From: Bradyrhizobium sp. AZCC 2176
GTDB taxonomy: Bacteria; Pseudomonadota; Alphaproteobacteria; Rhizobiales; Xanthobacteraceae
Length of the DNA: 64,000 nucleotides
Direction: 5' to 3'
Assembly: GCF_036924645.1 (NCBI RefSeq)
Contig: NZ_JAZHRX010000001.1
Location: 5,855,501-5,919,500 of the forward strand
Shown here: piece after piece, positions 54,731 through 63,978 of the stretch
Numbering within the stretch: position 1 is the first letter of the stretch
How the letters are laid out: every line of letters starts with the position of its first letter
The notes under the pieces: model-generated
Database searches by the model: none
What the model was told of the DNA's origin: nothing
What the model saw: the letters and a program-made list of their open reading frames with translations, nothing else
Made by a program: the position numbers and the translations under genes

Positions 54731-55378
54731 ATGAGCGACCATGATCACGATCACCACGGCCATCATCACCACCACGATCACGACCATTCCGAGTTGTCGG
54801 AAACGGAGCTGCGGGTGCGCGCGCTGGAGTCGATCCTGACCGAGAAAGGCTATGTCGATCCGGCGTCCCTCGATCTCCTGATCGATCTCTATGAGAAGAA
54901 GATCGGACCGCGCAACGGCGTTCGCGTGGTCGCCAAGGCCTGGAGCGATCCGGCCTATCGCGCCCGGCTGATGAAAGATGCGACGGCTGCGATTGCCGAA
55001 CTCGACTATTCCGGCCGCCAGGGCGAGCATATGGTCGTGGTGGAGAACACGCCCGAGCAGCACAACATGGTGGTATGCACGCTGTGCTCCTGCTACCCGC
55101 ATCCGGTGCTGGGACTGCCGCCGGTCTGGTACAAGTCCGCGCCCTACCGCTCGCGCGCCGTGTCCGATCCGCGCGGCGTGCTGAAGGATTTCGGCGTGAC
55201 GCTGCCGGCCAGCACCAAGATACGCGTCTGGGATTCGACCGCCGAGATCCGCTACCTCGTGCTGCCGATGCGCCCTGAGGGCACCGACGGCTGGAGCGCG
55301 GAGCAGCTCGCAGAACTCGTCACCCGCGACAGCATGATCGGCACGGGCCTACCAAAGCAGCCCGGCGAGACCGCCTGA
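54731..55378 (+). CDS. nthA: Cobalt-type nitrile hydratase alpha subunit with His-rich N-terminus
   Basis: 215 residues. Nitrile hydratase turns nitriles into amides. The metal site reads V-C-T-L-C-S-C near residue 115-121; Thr in second place marks the non-corrin cobalt form (iron forms have C-S-L-C-S-C). The first 19 residues hold 11 His with Asp ([10 protein letters not shown]), an unusual metal-binding-like tag. Later blocks [10 protein letters not shown] and Y-R-S-R-A-V-x-D-P-R-G-V-L are typical. The nthB ATG overlaps its TGA by one base. Confidence 0.95.
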   Translation: MSDHDHDHHGHHHHHDHDHSELSETELRVRALESILTEKGYVDPASLDLLIDLYEKKIGPRNGVRVVAKAWSDPAYRARLMKDATAAIAELDYSGRQGEHMVVVENTPEQHNMVVCTLCSCYPHPVLGLPPVWYKSAPYRSRAVSDPRGVLKDFGVTLPASTKIRVWDSTAEIRYLVLPMRPEGTDGWSAEQLAELVTRDSMIGTGLPKQPGETA

Positions 55379-56037
55379 TGGACGGCGCGCATGACATGGG
55401 CGGCGCCAAGGGCTTTGGCCCGGTTGTGCCCGAGCCGAACGAGCCGGTGTTTCACGGCGACTGGGAGCGCCGCGCCTTTGCGCTGACGGTGGCGATGGCG
55501 CGTCCCGGCGGCTGGAACATCGACATGTCGCGGTTTGCCCGCGAGAACCGGCCACCCGAGGACTATCTCAGCAAGAGCTATTTCCAGATCTGGCTGGCCG
55601 GTCTGGAAACGCTGATGGTCGAGCGTGGACTGGTGACGCGTGAAGAGATCGAAACCGGCAAGGTGCTGTCGCCGCCAAAGCCCGGCGTCACGCCGATCGC
55701 CCCAAATGAGGTCACGCCGGCGATCCGGCGCGGGGGCCCGACCGAACGCGAACCCAAAGCGCCCGCGATGTTTGCGGTCGGCGAGACCGTCCGGATGAAG
55801 GACATCCACCCGGTGACGCATACAAGGCTGCCGCAATATGTCCGCGGCCATCTCGGCATCATTGAGCTCATTCACGGCTGTCATGTCTTCCCCGACACCA
55901 ATTCGCTCGGCAAGGGTGAGGACCCGCAATGGCTCTACACCGTGCGTTTCGACGGCCCGGAATTGTGGGGCAAGGATGGAGATCCCACGCTCAGCGTCTC
56001 CGTCGACGCCTGGGAATCCTATCTGGAGCGCGTGTGA
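55378..56037 (+). CDS. nthB: Nitrile hydratase beta subunit
   Basis: 219 residues. Family landmarks: start M-D-G-A-H-D-M-G-G near residues 1-9, H-G-D-W-E-R-R-A-F-A near 29, Y-F-Q-I-W-L-A-G-L near 67, V-R-M-K-D-I-H-P-V-T-H-T-R-L-P-Q-Y near 140, and H-L-G-I-I-E near 162. Forms the heterodimer with NthA; Arg in the beta subunit holds the modified cysteines. It is translationally coupled to nthA and to the accessory gene behind it (TGATG junctions). Confidence 0.96.
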   Translation: MDGAHDMGGAKGFGPVVPEPNEPVFHGDWERRAFALTVAMARPGGWNIDMSRFARENRPPEDYLSKSYFQIWLAGLETLMVERGLVTREEIETGKVLSPPKPGVTPIAPNEVTPAIRRGGPTEREPKAPAMFAVGETVRMKDIHPVTHTRLPQYVRGHLGIIELIHGCHVFPDTNSLGKGEDPQWLYTVRFDGPELWGKDGDPTLSVSVDAWESYLERV

Positions 56038-56423
56038 TGAATCTGACCCCGCAGCAGGCGATGCGGGCGGCCGTCGCCGTCCCCGGCGTGCCCCGCGACG
56101 AAGCCGGCCCGGTGTTTCGCGAGCCATGGGAGGCGCGCGCCTTTGCCATGGCGCTGGCGCTGCACGAGGCCGGCGTTTTCACCTGGAAGGAATGGGCGGA
56201 GACGCTGGGGGCGCAAATCAAGCGCGCACAGGCCGAAGGCGATCCCGACACCGGCGAAACCTATTACCGGCACTGGCTCGCCACGCTGGAAACGATCGTC
56301 GCTGCCAAGGGCGTTGCCACATCGGATGCCCTGCATCGCTATCGCGGCGCCTGGGATCACGCCGCCGGTCGCACGCCACACGGTGCGCCGATCGAGCTGA
56401 CGGTGGAAGATTTTGGCCGCTAG
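56037..56423 (+). CDS. Nitrile hydratase accessory/activator protein
   Basis: 128-residue protein of the NHase accessory family (P14K/NthE-like), homologous to the N-terminal part of NthB: F-R-E-P-W-E-A-R-A-F-A-M-A near residue 28 and Y-Y-R-H-W-L-A-T-L-E near 79. These proteins carry cobalt or swap subunits to mature the enzyme. The ATG at 56037 overlaps the nthB stop. Its TAG stop is the first three bases of the palindromic repeat behind it. Confidence 0.92.
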   Translation: MNLTPQQAMRAAVAVPGVPRDEAGPVFREPWEARAFAMALALHEAGVFTWKEWAETLGAQIKRAQAEGDPDTGETYYRHWLATLETIVAAKGVATSDALHRYRGAWDHAAGRTPHGAPIELTVEDFGR

Positions 56424-56523
56424 AGCGAGATGACTTTTCTTCGAATCGTCATCTCGCTCTATCTCATTGATTTGAGCATGATCTTTTCGGAAAACCGGTA
56501 CCCACTTTTCCGGATCATGCTCT
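56422..56523. repeat. Palindromic repeat pair (second 50-bp copy plus another hairpin)
   Basis: Part one, 56422-56460: a perfect 13-bp stem AGAGCGAGATGAC against GTCATCTCGCTCT. Part two, 56474-56523: the 50-bp element also found at 4117-4166, differing at two positions. Left end TAGAGC and right end GCTCTA give TAG stops to both flanking convergent genes (the accessory gene and queC). It probably also serves as a two-way transcript end. Confidence 0.9.
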
Positions 56524-57235
56524 AGGCCAGCGCCGCATATTCCCGCCAGCCCTTCGCGCGCAACGCGCAGGCCGGGCATTCGCCGCAGCCATAACCCCAA
56601 TCGTGCTGCGCACCGCGCTCGCCGAGATAACAGGTGTGGGAGTGCTCGCGGATCAGATCGACCAGCCCTGCCCCGGCGAGTTCCTGCGCGAGTTTCCAGG
56701 TCGAAGCCTTGTCGAGCCACATCAGCGGCGTATGCAGCTCAAAATTCTTCGCCATGCCGAGATTGAGCGCGGACTGCAGCGCCTTGATGGTCTCGTCGCG
56801 GCAATCCGGATAACCGGAGTAATCGGTCTCGCACATGCCGCCGATGATGTGGCGGATGCCACGCCGGTACGCCAGCGCTGCGGCAAAGGTGAGAAACACC
56901 AGATTGCGGCCCGGCACAAAGGTGTTGGGCAGGCCATCCTCGCCCATGGCAATGGCGACATCGCGCGTCAGCGCGGTGTCGGAAATTTCAGCCAGCGTCG
57001 GGATTTCCAGCGTGTGGTTCTCGCCGAGTTTTGCCGCCCAATCTGGCCGCAGCGATCTTAGGCCCGACAACAACCGGTCGCGGCATTCAAGCTCGATGGC
57101 GTGGCGCTGGCCGTAGCTGAAGCCGAGCATTTCGACGCGGGCGAAGCGCTGCAGCGCCCAGGCCAGGCAGGTAGTGGAATCCTGCCCGCCGGAAAACAGC
57201 ACCAATGCAGTTTCGGACGATGATTGATCGCTCAT
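56522..57235 (-). CDS. queC: 7-cyano-7-deazaguanine synthase
   Basis: 237 residues. QueC converts 7-carboxy-7-deazaguanine to preQ0 using ATP and ammonia in queuosine synthesis. The PP-loop is [10 protein letters not shown] near residue 13, and the zinc Cys cluster C-G-E-C-P-A-C lies near 222. [14 protein letters not shown] is the substrate block. Start ATG 57235; the frame upstream is antisense to mazG. No other que genes are in view. The stop codon belongs to the palindromic repeat. Confidence 0.95.
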   Translation of the reverse strand: MSDQSSSETALVLFSGGQDSTTCLAWALQRFARVEMLGFSYGQRHAIELECRDRLLSGLRSLRPDWAAKLGENHTLEIPTLAEISDTALTRDVAIAMGEDGLPNTFVPGRNLVFLTFAAALAYRRGIRHIIGGMCETDYSGYPDCRDETIKALQSALNLGMAKNFELHTPLMWLDKASTWKLAQELAGAGLVDLIREHSHTCYLGERGAQHDWGYGCGECPACALRAKGWREYAALA

Positions 57236-57365
57236 AACGGGCCAATAGCACTCCCGCGCTTTGAGGCCAACCGGTGGAAACTGCCTCGATTTCGGCTCGT
57301 TCCGCTGGGATCGGGCGACCGCTTGCGGCATAAAGCGGCTTGTGCTCCCAAGCGATGGAAATTCC

Positions 57366-58181
57366 ATGACGCCCTCCCGCGATATTTCCCGGCTCATCGA
57401 GATCATGGCGGCGCTGCGCACGCCGGTCACCGGGTGCCCGTGGGACCTCGAGCAGGACTTTGCGACCATTGCGCCCTACACCATCGAGGAGGCCTATGAG
57501 GTGGCCGACGCGATCACCCGCGGCGACCTCGACGACCTGCGCGAGGAACTCGGTGATCTCCTGCTGCAGGTCGTCTATCACGCGCGCATGGCGGAAGAGC
57601 AGAACGCCTTTGCTTTCGGCGACGTGGTCGAGGCGATCACAAGGAAGTTGATCCGCCGTCATCCGCATGTGTTCGCCGATAAAGACGGCAATATCGCCCC
57701 CGCCGGCGTCAAGAGCGCCTGGGAGCGTATCAAGGCCGAGGAAAAGGCCGAGCGCGCGGCGCGACGGCCGCCTGAAGCGACCACGCATAAGTCGCTGCTA
57801 TCGAGCGTCAAGGCGGGTCAGCCGGCCCTGACGCGGGCGATGGAACTGCAGCGCAAGGCCTCCACCGTCGGCTTCGACTGGAACGATCCCCGCGCGGTGC
57901 TCGCCAAGATCCGCGAAGAGGCCGACGAGATCGAAGCAGCGTTGGACAGCGCCGACGCCGATGAACTCGCCGCCGAAACCGGCGACCTCCTGTTCGCGTT
58001 GGTCAATCTGGCCCGCCACATCGGCGCCGATCCGGAAGGCGCCTTGCGCGGCACCAACGCCAAGTTCGAGCGCCGCTTTGCCTATATCGAGCGTGCGCTC
58101 GCGGCGAAGGGCCGTTCGCTGGAAGACGCAACGCTCGAAGAGATGGACGCGCTGTGGAACGAAGCCAAGGCTGAGCAGTAA
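57366..58181 (+). CDS. mazG: Nucleoside triphosphate pyrophosphohydrolase
   Basis: 271-residue full-length tandem MazG. The first domain opens with T-P-V-T-G-C-P-W-D near residue 20 and has E-E-A-Y-E and E-E-L-G-D. The second domain has E-E-A-D-E near 188 and E-T-G-D-L near 205. It hydrolyses non-canonical or excess NTPs to NMP and pyrophosphate. Start ATG 57366. Divergent from queC, convergent with hflX. Confidence 0.94.
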   Translation: MTPSRDISRLIEIMAALRTPVTGCPWDLEQDFATIAPYTIEEAYEVADAITRGDLDDLREELGDLLLQVVYHARMAEEQNAFAFGDVVEAITRKLIRRHPHVFADKDGNIAPAGVKSAWERIKAEEKAERAARRPPEATTHKSLLSSVKAGQPALTRAMELQRKASTVGFDWNDPRAVLAKIREEADEIEAALDSADADELAAETGDLLFALVNLARHIGADPEGALRGTNAKFERRFAYIERALAAKGRSLEDATLEEMDALWNEAKAEQ

Positions 58182-58188
58182 ACCCTAT

Positions 58189-58310
58189 CGTCGTCCCGGC
58201 GAACGCCGGGACCCATACCGCGTGATCTACCAATTTAGGAAAGGTGTTCGACGACTTTTCGCAACAATGAGCACTTCGGGTTATGGGTCCCTGCGTGCGC
58301 AGGGACGACG
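58189..58310. repeat. Nested inverted repeat between mazG and hflX
   Basis: Left arm 58189-58217 and right arm 58282-58310. Outer CGTCGTCCC and inner GGGACCCATA match perfectly across the arms. The ten bases between them in each arm differ (GGCGAACGCC and TGCGTGCGCA), each being its own small palindrome. This is a REP/BIME-like structure typical of Bradyrhizobium spacers, between convergent genes. Confidence 0.85.
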
Positions 58311-58315
58311 AGAAA

Positions 58316-59695
58316 TCAAGAAGCCACGTGGGGCACAGCGTCAAACCTGGAAACCACGATGTCGCGCTTGGTTTCGTCGACGCGCACGGTCATGTCGAAG
58401 CGGCCGTCATGCAGCTTCTTGTTGAGCACTTCGGCATTGCGATGCAGCCAACTGATCCCGGCGCCGTCGGAAGCATCAATCGACAGATCGAGCGTCGTGC
58501 GCGTCGCCGCCAGCCGATCCTCGATCGCCGTCAACAGCTCATTGACCCCCTCGCCTGACACGGCGGACACCAGAAAACAGGGCCGCTCCGCCGGACGGCG
58601 CGCTGCGATGTTGCGCAGGTTTTCGCGCTCCTCCGGATCGAACCGATCGATCTTGTTCCAGACTTCGAGGATGCGCGCGCCTGCGTCCGGATCGATACCG
58701 AGTTGACGCAGCACGGCGTCGACGTCACGCTGCTGCGCCTCCGCGTCTTCATGCGAGATGTCGCGGACGTGCAGAATGATATCGGCCTCCAGCACCTCTT
58801 CCAGCGTGGCGCGAAACGCCGCGACGAGTTGCGTCGGCAGGTTGGAAATGAATCCGACAGTATCCGATAGCATCGCCTTGCCGCCATGCGGCAGGCTCAG
58901 CGCGCGCAAGGTGGGATCCAGCGTCGCAAACAGCATGTCGGCCGCCTGCACGTCGGCCCGCGTGAGCCGGTTGAACAGCGTCGACTTGCCGGCGTTGGTG
59001 TAGCCGACCAGCGCGACCACGCGGTACGGCACCCGCTGCCGGCCGGCGCGATGCAGCCGGCGCGTCGCCTGCACCTTCTTCAGTTCGTTCTCCAGCCGCG
59101 CGATGCGGTCGCCGATCAGGCGGCGGTCGGCTTCGATCTGGGTTTCGCCGGGGCCGCCCATGAACCCGAATCCGCCCCGCTGGCGCTCCAGATGGGTCCA
59201 GGACCGCACCAGCCGGCTGCGTTGATAATCGAGATGCGCGAGCTCGACCTGCAGCGCGCCCTCCTTGGTCTTGGCGCGGCGGCCGAAGATTTCCAGGATC
59301 AGGCCGGTGCGGTCGAGCACCTTGGTGTTCCACGCCTTCTCGAGATTGCGCTGCTGGATCGGCGACAGCGCGCAATCCATCACCACAAGTTCGATGTCGT
59401 GGCCCGCGATCAGGCCGGTGATCTCCTCGACCTTGCCCTTGCCGAGATAGGTCGCAGGCCTGATCTGGCTGATGGGCGCAATCAGTGCATCGGCGATGGT
59501 GAGGTCGATGGCGCGCGCCAGCCCCGTCGCTTCCTCGAGCCGGGCTTCGGAATCGCGCGCAACCTCATTCGACTGCGCATCGGCGTCGCCGCGGCGCATT
59601 CGCAAGTAAGGGCCGATGACGATCGCCCGCCCGGTCTGTTTTGCCCCCGCCGACCGCGGACGGTCGGCGCTCCCTTCACGGTTGAAGGGTTCCAA
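58316..59695 (-). CDS. hflX: Ribosome-associated GTPase HflX
   Basis: 459 residues from TTG 59695; no ATG is available before the conserved A-I-V-I-G-P-Y block. N-terminal HflX domain (K-G-K-V-E-E-I near 86, glycine-rich linker G-G-F-G-F-M-G-G-P-G-E-T-Q-I-E near 175) and GTPase domain with G-Y-T-N-A-G-K-S-T near 230, D-T-V-G-F-I near 280 and N-K-I-D near 344. HflX splits stalled ribosomes during stress. Lies 11 bases behind hfq, a widespread pair. Confidence 0.94.
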   Translation of the reverse strand: MEPFNREGSADRPRSAGAKQTGRAIVIGPYLRMRRGDADAQSNEVARDSEARLEEATGLARAIDLTIADALIAPISQIRPATYLGKGKVEEITGLIAGHDIELVVMDCALSPIQQRNLEKAWNTKVLDRTGLILEIFGRRAKTKEGALQVELAHLDYQRSRLVRSWTHLERQRGGFGFMGGPGETQIEADRRLIGDRIARLENELKKVQATRRLHRAGRQRVPYRVVALVGYTNAGKSTLFNRLTRADVQAADMLFATLDPTLRALSLPHGGKAMLSDTVGFISNLPTQLVAAFRATLEEVLEADIILHVRDISHEDAEAQQRDVDAVLRQLGIDPDAGARILEVWNKIDRFDPEERENLRNIAARRPAERPCFLVSAVSGEGVNELLTAIEDRLAATRTTLDLSIDASDGAGISWLHRNAEVLNKKLHDGRFDMTVRVDETKRDIVVSRFDAVPHVAS

Positions 59696-59706
59696 TCAGT
59701 TCACTT

Positions 59707-59955
59707 TCAAGCCGGAGCATCCTCGCCGCCCTCGAACAACTGGATCGGAGCCCCCGGCATGATGGTCGAGATCGCATGCTTGTACACAAGCTGCGAATGA
59801 CCGTCGCGCCGGAGCAGCAAGCAGAAGTTGTCAAACCAGGTAACAATCCCCTGCAGCTTCACTCCGTTGACCAGAAAGATCGTCAGTGGCGTTTTTGTTT
59901 TACGAACGTGATTTAGGAAGGTGTCTTGTAGATTTTGTGCGCGGTCTGCCGCCAT
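59707..59955 (-). CDS. hfq: RNA chaperone Hfq
   Basis: 82-residue Sm-like protein: Sm1 region [12 protein letters not shown] near residue 28 and Sm2 core [11 protein letters not shown] near 55. [10 protein letters not shown] near the start is the sRNA-binding proximal-face sequence. Hfq mediates small RNA regulation; in rhizobia (NrfA) it also affects nif expression. Standard ATG start. Confidence 0.97.
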   Translation of the reverse strand: MAADRAQNLQDTFLNHVRKTKTPLTIFLVNGVKLQGIVTWFDNFCLLLRRDGHSQLVYKHAISTIMPGAPIQLFEGGEDAPA

Positions 59956-60259
59956 TGTTTTTGTCCCGCCGTCTCGTGCTTCTTTTTGTTAAGCCGGTTG
60001 TTGCTCTCTCACGGAGCCTGCCCCGACTCGCCGGCTTCCCCTGAGATCCCCCTCCGGTCGGCTCGGCAGCACGATTAGAGGCTACGCGCGGTTTTAAGGC
60101 AAGCCGGTTCGCGTTCCACCTGGCAGGAACCCAGTGGCCATTCTCCGTAAAAGTGCGGAAAGAGATAAATATTCCAAAGCAAGTGCATGGATCGCTTCAA
60201 GGCGAGCGAGATGAGCCGCAGATTTCGGCATGTAGCGAACAGGCGATTCACTTAAGGCT
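59956..60259. other. 304-bp spacer between ntrX and hfq
   Basis: Contains the hfq promoter side (minus strand). ORFs seen in it are too short or composition-biased. It is less G/C-rich than its flanks near 59960-60000. No hairpin with a T-run after ntrX is obvious, so ntrX-hfq read-through is possible. Confidence 0.4.
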
Positions 60260-61630
60260 TCAGCCAACCCCAAGCGCCTTGAGTTTGCGATGCAGCGCCG
60301 AACGCTCCATGCCGACGAATTCGGCGGTGCGCGAAATGTTGCCCGAGAACCGGCTGATCTGGGCGATCAGATAGTCGCGCTCGAACACCTCCCGCGCCTC
60401 ACGTAGCGGCAGCCCCATGATGTGTTCGCCATTATTGCTGGTCGGCATCGCCGGCACCATCGAGCCCACATCCTGCGGCAGCATGTCGGCGGTGATGATC
60501 GCTTCAGGACCGCCGCCGGCCAGAATCATGACGCGTTCGACGTTGTTGCGAAGCTGGCGGACGTTGCCGGGCCAGACATGCGACTGCAATACCGCCATCG
60601 CGTCCTGGCCGATCTGCCGCTTCGGCAAGCCCGTCGCCGCCGAAATCTGGTCCATGAAATAGTCGATCAGTTCGGGAATGTCCTCGCGGCGTTCCGACAG
60701 TGGCGGCACGCGGATCGGCACCACCGACAGCCGGTGGTAGAGATCCTCACGGAAGCGCCCTTCCGCGATCTCTTCCTCCAGGTTGCGCGCCGTAGAGGAG
60801 ATGATGCGGACGTCGACATGAATCTTGGCGGTGCCGCCCGAGCGCTGAAAGGTCTGATCGACCAGCACGCGCAGGATCTTGTTCTGGGTCTCGCGCGGCA
60901 TATCGGCGATTTCGTCGATGAACAGCGTGCCGCCATGGGCCTCTTCCAGCGCGCCCGGCTTGCGCGCCTGCTCGCCGTTCGACTGCTCGATGCCGAACAA
61001 TTCGACCTCCATCCGCTCCGGCGTGATCGCCGCGGCGTTGATGACGACGAACGGTCCCTCTGCACGGCTCGATGCATTGTGCAGCATGCGCGCGGCCAGC
61101 TCCTTGCCCGAACCCGAGGGGCCGACGATCAGGATGCGGCTGTTGGCCTTGGCCGCCCGGTCGATGGTCTGGCGCAACTGGTTCATACAGGCCGAGCGTC
61201 CGGTGAGAACGCTCGCGGTGGGCGCCAGTTGCTTGAGTTCCTTCACCTCGCGCTTGAGGCGCGAGGTCTCCAGCGCCCGCGTCGCCACCAGGATCAGCCG
61301 GTCGGACTTGAACGGCTTTTCGATGAAGTCATAGGCGCCGCGCTTGATCGCAGCCACCGCGGTCTCGATGTTGCCGTGGCCGGAGATCATCACCACGGGA
61401 ACGTCGGCGTGGTCCTTCTTGATCTGCTCGAGCAATTGCAGGCCGTCGAGCTTGGAGCCCTGCAGCCAGATGTCGAGAAACACCAGATGCGGGCGGCGAT
61501 TGGCGATCTCGGCCAGCGCCGAATCGCTGTCGCGCGCGGTACGGGTATTGAAGCCTTCGTCCTCCAGGATGCCCGCAACGAGGTCACGAATATCGGCTTC
61601 GTCGTCGACAATCAGAATGTCACTGGCCAT
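60260..61630 (-). CDS. ntrX: Nitrogen assimilation response regulator NtrX
   Basis: 456 residues. Receiver domain with the phospho-acceptor Asp near residue 53 (V-F-L-D-I-W-L) and K-P-F near 107. AAA+ domain with Walker A G-P-S-G-S-G-K-E-L near 170 and Walker B G-G-T-L-F-I-D-E-I-A-D-M near 236. Fis-type HTH at the end (G-M-E-R-S-A-L-H-R-K-L). Where sigma-54 activators carry GAFTGA, this protein reads G-I-E-Q-S-N-G-E-Q-A-R-K-P-G-A-L-E, so it likely does not work as a sigma-54 activator. Follows ntrY by 17 bases. Confidence 0.95.
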   Translation of the reverse strand: MASDILIVDDEADIRDLVAGILEDEGFNTRTARDSDSALAEIANRRPHLVFLDIWLQGSKLDGLQLLEQIKKDHADVPVVMISGHGNIETAVAAIKRGAYDFIEKPFKSDRLILVATRALETSRLKREVKELKQLAPTASVLTGRSACMNQLRQTIDRAAKANSRILIVGPSGSGKELAARMLHNASSRAEGPFVVINAAAITPERMEVELFGIEQSNGEQARKPGALEEAHGGTLFIDEIADMPRETQNKILRVLVDQTFQRSGGTAKIHVDVRIISSTARNLEEEIAEGRFREDLYHRLSVVPIRVPPLSERREDIPELIDYFMDQISAATGLPKRQIGQDAMAVLQSHVWPGNVRQLRNNVERVMILAGGGPEAIITADMLPQDVGSMVPAMPTSNNGEHIMGLPLREAREVFERDYLIAQISRFSGNISRTAEFVGMERSALHRKLKALGVG

Positions 61631-61647
61631 GGGTTACACCTGTCTTG

Positions 61648-63978
61648 TCAGTTGCCTGTTGCGGCTTCGGATTTTGCTTCATCATTGGTCGCGGATGCCG
61701 CCTCATTGGTTTCGCCTGACGGCGCTTTTGTTTGATTAACCTGTAGTCTTGCTTCCGCCTTCGGCGCATGGCCCGACACGGCGAAGCGCAGCCGCATCCA
61801 GGCGCCGCGCTGCCCGGGCCGGAAATCGGAGGCATCCTTGAGTTCGATGCGGCCGCCATGGTCTTCCAGCACGCGGCCGACGATGGCGAGCCCGAGCCCG
61901 GTGCCCTTCTGGCGCGTCGTCACATAGGGCTCCAGCAACCGCGCACGGCTCACCTTGGGCAGGCCGATGCCGTTGTCGACGACGTCGATCACAATGTCGT
62001 CGCTTTCGCGCGCGGCAATGACGTCGATGCGTCCCTTGCCGAGTTCTTCCGGCGGCACCTGCTCGATCGCCTCCGTCGCATTCTTGATGATGTTGGTCAG
62101 CGCCTGCGAAATCAGCCGGCGGTCGAACTGGGCGCGCATCGGATCCTGCTTGATATCGGCCTCGATATCGAGATCGGGATGCCCGACCTTCATCAGGAAG
62201 ACCGCCTGCCGCACGGTGTCGGCGACGTCCTCGCCTTCCATGACGGGCTTGGGCATCCGCGCAAAGCGTGAAAACTCATCAACCATCCGCCTGATGTCGT
62301 CGACCTGTCGCACGATGGTGTCGGTACATTGTTCGAAGATGTTCTTGTCTTCAGTGATGACCTTGCCGAATTTGCGGCGGATACGTTCGGCCGAAAGCTG
62401 GATCGGCGTCAGCGGGTTCTTGATTTCGTGGGCGATGCGGCGCGCAACGTCGCCCCACGCCGAGGTGCGCTGCGCGGAGACGAGATCGGTGATGTCGTCG
62501 AGCGTGATGATGTAGCTGTCGCGCGACTGGCTGGTCTGCTCGGCGCTGACGCGGACCGACAGATTGCGCTCATGGCCGTCGCGTGTAATCGTGATCTGGC
62601 CCTGCACCAGGCGCTGCGTGCCCTCACGCGCGGTCTTCATCATGTCGTCGAGCTCGGGCAGCACGTCGGACAGCGGATGGTCCAGCGTCTCGGATTCGGC
62701 ATGGCCGATGAGCTTCTCGGCCGAGCGGTTCAGGATTCCGACGCTGCCTGACGCGTCGACGCCGATGATGCCGGCGCTGGCCGAAGACAGCACCGCCTCG
62801 ATAAAGCGGCGGCGGCTGTCGATCAGATCCGACGCGCTGACCAGCTCGTCGCGCTGGGTGCGCAATTCGGCCGTCATCTTGTTGAATGTCTCGCCGAGCT
62901 GCGCGAGGTCGCCTTCGGATTTGTGGACCGGCACCTGGACATGCAGATCGCCGGTCGAAACGACATTGGCCGCACTCATCAGGTTGCGGATCGGCGCCAC
63001 CAGCCAGTTGGCGAAATTCAGTCCGATCAAGATCGACGCCATCAAAATGGTGAGTGCAATCACGGCAAACATCAGCGCGAAGGTGACCTGGATGCCGAGG
63101 CGGCGCGCTTCGATCTGGGCATATTCGGCGACGCTGGCCTGGGTCTGCTTCAGCTGACTGACCACCCGCGGGTCAAGCAGACGGGCAACATAAAGAAATG
63201 TGTCAGTGAAGCCGCGCAGGCGAATGATCGCTGCGACGTAGTTTTCGTCCGGGAATACCGCAATCTCCGGTTTGCTTTCACCGATATTGCTGAGGAACTC
63301 CTGCGGCGGCGTCGCGAATTGCTGCTGGATGCCGGTTTGCGCCGTCACCAGAACATTGCGATCCTTGTCGATCAGCATCGCGCCTGGCAAATTGCGTGAA
63401 GCTGCGTTGTTCGTCAGCAATTCGAAAAATGACTGCCGGTCCTGGTCGAAAAGTGGCCGCGCATTGGAAAGATCGTTGGCCATCCCCAGAATGTCGCCAT
63501 TGATCAGGTAGGCGTGCTCATTGACATAGGCATGGGCAATGCTCAGCGAGTTCTCGATCGCTGCCCGCGTCGGCCCGGAGAATAGTCTGTCGAGACCGCG
63601 ATCAAGGGTGACATTGGCGACAATGGCAACCACGACCGCTGGCAGCACGGCGATGAAGGAGAACAGGCTGACGATCTGAATGTGCAGCCGTGCCGCGGCC
63701 CGGCCGCGTCGCCGCGCCTGAATCACCAGCCAGACTTCGCGGACGATGATGCCGACCAGCAGCAGGATGGTCGCCGCATTGATCAGCAGGAATGAATAGA
63801 CCACCTGGCGGGTCGGCTCGATCGGCGTCAGGCCAGCCAGGACCATGAAGGTCAGAAATGCCGACAGCAGCGCGATCGCGACCGCAAACGGCGCCACCCA
63901 CTTCCGCAGGATCCCCCCTCCGGATTCGGCAAGTGACGGGTCGAATGGTGGTGCCGAGGTCGTCTCTGCGGTGGTCAT
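61648..63978 (-). CDS. ntrY: Nitrogen sensor histidine kinase NtrY
   Basis: 776-residue membrane sensor. About four N-terminal membrane helices (residues 25-110 and near 305-330), periplasmic sensor part between, HAMP domain near 330, PAS domain near 390, HisKA block R-R-I-A-H-E-I-K-N-P-L-T-P near 515 with the phospho-His, and HATPase motifs D-N-G-I-G-L-P near 665 and G-T-G-L-G-L-A near 695. It phosphorylates NtrX and senses nitrogen or redox state. Its ATG is 23 bases from the window edge; ntrC would be expected upstream. Confidence 0.94.
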   Translation of the reverse strand: MTTAETTSAPPFDPSLAESGGGILRKWVAPFAVAIALLSAFLTFMVLAGLTPIEPTRQVVYSFLLINAATILLLVGIIVREVWLVIQARRRGRAAARLHIQIVSLFSFIAVLPAVVVAIVANVTLDRGLDRLFSGPTRAAIENSLSIAHAYVNEHAYLINGDILGMANDLSNARPLFDQDRQSFFELLTNNAASRNLPGAMLIDKDRNVLVTAQTGIQQQFATPPQEFLSNIGESKPEIAVFPDENYVAAIIRLRGFTDTFLYVARLLDPRVVSQLKQTQASVAEYAQIEARRLGIQVTFALMFAVIALTILMASILIGLNFANWLVAPIRNLMSAANVVSTGDLHVQVPVHKSEGDLAQLGETFNKMTAELRTQRDELVSASDLIDSRRRFIEAVLSSASAGIIGVDASGSVGILNRSAEKLIGHAESETLDHPLSDVLPELDDMMKTAREGTQRLVQGQITITRDGHERNLSVRVSAEQTSQSRDSYIITLDDITDLVSAQRTSAWGDVARRIAHEIKNPLTPIQLSAERIRRKFGKVITEDKNIFEQCTDTIVRQVDDIRRMVDEFSRFARMPKPVMEGEDVADTVRQAVFLMKVGHPDLDIEADIKQDPMRAQFDRRLISQALTNIIKNATEAIEQVPPEELGKGRIDVIAARESDDIVIDVVDNGIGLPKVSRARLLEPYVTTRQKGTGLGLAIVGRVLEDHGGRIELKDASDFRPGQRGAWMRLRFAVSGHAPKAEARLQVNQTKAPSGETNEAASATNDEAKSEAATGN

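Noticed and set aside
60422-61735. 437-codon plus-strand open frame
   Set aside because: Exactly antisense to ntrX; composition is typical of shadow frames in G/C-rich genes.
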